DNA from: Aphis gossypii
Lineage: Eukaryota > Arthropoda > Insecta > Hemiptera > Aphididae
Direction: 5' to 3'
NCBI RefSeq assembly: GCF_020184175.1
Contig: NC_065531.1
Span: forward strand, 84,662,604-84,726,603
DNA length: 64,000 nucleotides
The notes under the pieces are model-generated. The model did not search any database. It saw only the letters and a program-made list of their open reading frames with translations, and was not told the DNA's origin. The position numbers and the translations under genes were made by a program. Numbering within the stretch: position 1 is the stretch's first letter; every line of letters starts with the position of its first letter. Shown piece by piece: positions 62,921 to 64,000 of the stretch.

Positions 62921-64000
62921 TTTGTTTTTATTATTTTTATTTAAAATTTCTGTATTCAATATAATCTTAAAAAACAAACTAATTAGTTATCGTCACTCAT
63001 ATTATGTATGATTGTGTGTTGTATTTTAATGGAATTTAACTTGTCATTAGTTAGGTTATTAAGTTTATACATTATAAGATTAATAAAAAAATTAAGTCAA
63101 AAAGTAAAAATTAAAAGTAGCTTTTACTATTCTAACAACATTTTAAATACCCACATTTAATAATAGACGATTTCAATAAAAATGTTGTTGTATAAAATAA
63201 ATAATTTTCCTACCTGTTATTAACTTTTTGTCTTTTGGTTCTTGTTTTAATAAAATATATGTAGATTGCATACAGTTTAGCATTTATTATGATGTATTTT
63301 ATTTTATTTTGTAGACCTATAAAATTAAATTTTTGATTTAAATTTAAATTTATTAAGTCACTTTAAAATACTTTTATTATTAATTAGTTTTAGGAAATTG
63401 AAAAATAATCTCTTTTTAAATATTTTTACTCTTATACCATTAAAATAATACTCAATTTTATAAAAAAAATTCTTCCAAAAAATCATTTTAAAACTCATAC
63501 ATTTACATATTTCTATCTCAAATATCTATTTTTTTAGGTTTTGAATTAATCAATAAATTAATTAATTTCATTAATATATATTATTTATCTATCGTATAGA
63601 AACTTTACAAGTATCAAATTAAAATAGATTTTCTAATGTAAAGTAAATACTATTAACAATAATTTACTTATGTGTTTAGATTCTTCATAATCTTAGCTTA
63701 AATAAATTTCAATAATATAAGACATAAAGATCAAAGGTTGGTATTTAATTTAAGATATGTTAATTGGGTAACACTAGTTAACCAATAAAATAATATAGGT
63801 ATATGTAGACTGCGACAGTACAACTACAGTAGTATGTAATTAACAGAGAATGTCAGGTGAACAGTTCAATTTTCAAACACATTAACAAGCTCTTTGTCAC
63901 GTAGATATAACCTATAGAATATAGTCATAATATAAATGTTAACATTATTCTTTTTTCTCCGTGCTTCAAATTCATTGTACTACATATCTACCACTATTTT
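62921..64000. other. AT-rich right end
   Basis: A/T-rich. Near 63850-63910 the minus strand has a short open reading after ATAG (LYLRDKELVNVFEN) that ends in a stop. Nothing firm is seen before the window edge. Confidence 0.35.

Noticed and set aside
1..64000. Bacterial symbiont or phage origin
   Set aside because: No dense long ORFs, ribosome binding sites or operons. Composition and microsatellites fit a nuclear insect genome.
1..64000. CRISPR arrays, rRNA or tRNA genes, integrated viral genes
   Set aside because: None showed the required repeats, folds or protein motifs on either strand by eye.

Overview
The window reads as nuclear DNA of an insect, most likely an aphid. The base composition is very AT-rich (roughly a quarter G+C by eye). 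It is full of TAATATTATAA-type words, TACCTA/TAGGTA words, poly-A/T runs and dinucleotide or trinucleotide microsatellites. No open frame exceeds 150 codons, and coding signals are broken by GT...AG-like intervals. That excludes a bacterial replicon, including an AT-rich aphid symbiont. The aphid assignment is inference from sequence texture, not from a recognised gene. I recognise no complete host gene, no tRNA or rRNA gene and no CRISPR array.

Layout: the sequence is a gene desert interrupted every few kb by short G+C-richer islands. The islands lie near 2.3-3.1, 10.4-10.7, 12.9-13.1, 19.5-20.5, 21.3-22.96, 24.3-24.85, 25.65-25.75, 29.0-29.25, 32.05-32.7, 36.9-37.2, 40.15-40.98, 42.0-42.3, 46.4-46.8, 49.3-49.65, 51.3-51.55, 52.9-53.2, 54.7-56.45 and 57.5-57.75 kb. 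These islands hold the possible exons, the core-promoter-like arrangements and the best transcription-factor-type motifs: CRE, Myb sites, a YY1/Pho-like site, and homeodomain cores in an inverted repeat.

Best supported elements: (1) a tandem array of three almost identical ~437-bp units at 43752-45080; (2) a decayed non-LTR retrotransposon (LINE) endonuclease domain on the minus strand at 35330-35990, recognised from its ordered motifs; (3) a (TG)25 microsatellite at 5373-5422. Candidate genes, all unproven, include a compact two-exon unit at 5244-5803 (TATA, initiator, phase-compatible intron, short secretory-type protein, AATAAA) and a two-exon basic protein at 49319-49714. Two more are a single-exon neuropeptide-precursor-like frame at 40673-40975 and several possible minus-strand exons near 32.1-32.4, 60.8-61.0 and 62.6-62.8 kb.

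No set of genes can be shown to work together here. The pattern of isolated motif-rich islands in a desert fits either very long introns or the regulatory surroundings of a gene outside the window. Long open frames of 50-100 codons occur by chance in 64 kb, so CDS confidences are deliberately low.
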